DNA of 5,189 bases from the NCBI GenBank assembly GCA_900551385.1, contig URVS01000118.1:1-5189 (forward strand), written 5' to 3'. The DNA comes from an uncultured Mollicutes bacterium (GTDB lineage: Bacteria; Bacillota_I; Bacilli_A; RFN20; CAG-449). Shown here one piece after another: positions 4,354 through 5,189 of the stretch. Each line of letters begins with the position of its first letter. The stretch's first letter is position 1. The notes under the pieces were generated by a model that worked only from the letters and a program-made list of their open reading frames with translations, made no database searches and was not told the origin of the DNA. Made by a program: the position numbers and the translations under genes.

Positions 4354-5189
4354 CTATTTTGTTAAATCATAATATCCCAATGTAAAGAACATTCCACTAT
4401 AATACATATTTAAATAATTACCTTTAAGAACATTATCACTTAATGTAATAGGTGTTGGTTTCATTGAAGAATCTAATTTATATAATCCAGTTTTTCCATC
4501 AGTATAAGCAAAACTATTATTTTCAGTTGTTCTAAATATTGGAGCACTAGCATTTTGACTATTTACACCATTATATAAAGCACCAAACATTGGATCAGTT
4601 TCACCATAATCCATCGTTTTATTATTAATAGTAATAGATCCACTAATTTTTTCACTAGAAATACCAGCATCTCCACCAGATTTGTTTACACAAATTAAAT
4701 TAAATTGTTTAAATGTGCTAGTACCTTCAGTTTTATTTCTTGTGTATGTTTTACCATAATTATTGAACATTAAGTCAAGTCCAACCACTTGACCAGTTAA
4801 TGCAGATACATTAAATAAATCAAACCATCCTTCTGTTCCTGCTACCCAGTTTTCTAATTTTGAATTATTTATAACAGATTTTCCAATATGTGTATCTTCT
4901 TGATTAGGTCTAACATGATCTTGAATAATAATAGGTCCACCAGTACCTGTCATTTCTGAATTATTAATTTCAATATTTCCACCCCAGTTATAAATAAAAC
5001 TATTAAAATTATCATATTCTTTTGAATTATTTATAACATATTTAGCTTTTTTATATTCAGCAAAATTAGTAATAAACCAACATCTAGAAATTACATTATT
5101 AAAGTTAGTTACCATATGTCCACTTTTATGGAAAATTAGGCCTCCACTCAAAGTAGTATCATCTTTTCTACTAGCATTACCTAAAATTG
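4354..5189 (-). CDS. Asn/Ser-rich putative beta-helix surface protein, C-terminal part (partial)
   Basis: The frame is open to the right edge of the window, giving 277 visible residues before a TAG. A TTG at 5149-5151 could be called a start, but coding sequence continues upstream (ILGNASRKDDTT) and no ribosome binding site precedes it, so I treat the gene as 5'-partial. The sequence is rich in Asn, Ser, Thr and Gly and has recurring rungs: YVINNS, IEINNS and SVINNS at visible residues about 50-109, spaced 22 and 32 residues, plus ITINNK later. Phrases such as GTGGPIIIQDH fit a right-handed beta-helix (pectin-lyase-like) fold found in exported or surface proteins. No anchor, LPXTG motif or C-terminal TM segment is seen; any signal peptide would be outside the window. 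I do not recognise a named family or enzyme motif. Confidence 0.6.
   Translation of the reverse strand, partial: ILGNASRKDDTTLSGGLIFHKSGHMVTNFNNVISRCWFITNFAEYKKAKYVINNSKEYDNFNSFIYNWGGNIEINNSEMTGTGGPIIIQDHVRPNQEDTHIGKSVINNSKLENWVAGTEGWFDLFNVSALTGQVVGLDLMFNNYGKTYTRNKTEGTSTFKQFNLICVNKSGGDAGISSEKISGSITINNKTMDYGETDPMFGALYNGVNSQNASAPIFRTTENNSFAYTDGKTGLYKLDSSMKPTPITLSDNVLKGNYLNMYYSGMFFTLGYYDLTK

Noticed and set aside
4354..5151. Complete 265-residue gene starting at TTG 5149-5151
   Set aside because: There is no ribosome binding site, the frame stays open to the window edge, and the sequence starts mid-domain. It is better read as 5'-partial.

Overview
The window is very AT-rich (roughly a quarter G+C). 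It carries short A/T-run intergenic regions and GGAGG-type ribosome binding sites. Trp is written TGG in the genes I checked, and no in-frame TGA is seen. This fits a low-GC Bacillota/Mollicutes-related bacterium (RF39-, Acholeplasma- or Erysipelotrichia-like) using the standard code, rather than a Mycoplasma with TGA=Trp. That is an inference from composition and gene types only. Every protein gene lies on the minus strand, so transcription of genes runs right to left. The two RNA elements I find lie on the plus strand.

Right to left: (1) 4354-5189, the C-terminal part of an Asn/Ser-rich protein that looks like a surface beta-helix, ending at a clean minus-strand terminator (4323-4350). (2) A two-gene operon with its own promoter: a two-TM DUF3137 protein (3234-4265), then, 3 nt later, a DUF402 nucleoside tri/diphosphatase, ntdP (2682-3230). 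The operon ends in a bidirectional terminator whose stem contains the ntdP stop codon. (3) A 374-nt gene-free stretch (2308-2681) holding plus-strand promoter candidates, a well-formed guanine-class purine riboswitch aptamer (2538-2601), a long inverted repeat and that terminator. No plus-strand gene follows the aptamer. (4) 1279-2307, a DUF3644 (HEPN-like) gene broken by three apparent one-base deletions. (5) 1196-1290, a G+C-richer plus-strand structured RNA of about 90 nt ending in a U-run. It converges on, and slightly overlaps, the end of the DUF3644 remnant. (6) 1-1025, an operon of a DegV-family fatty-acid-binding protein followed, with an 8-nt overlap, by the start of an RluA-like pseudouridine synthase.

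Functional themes: DegV belongs to the fatty-acid-binding protein family. NtdP hydrolyses nucleoside di/triphosphates and sits tail-to-tail with a guanine-sensing RNA, which suggests a purine link but proves none. The DUF3644 remnant with its canonical HEPN R-N-x3-H motif, next to a compact structured RNA, looks like an accessory or defence island between two housekeeping operons. The most interesting items are the unassigned structured RNA, the orphan guanine riboswitch and the decayed HEPN gene.
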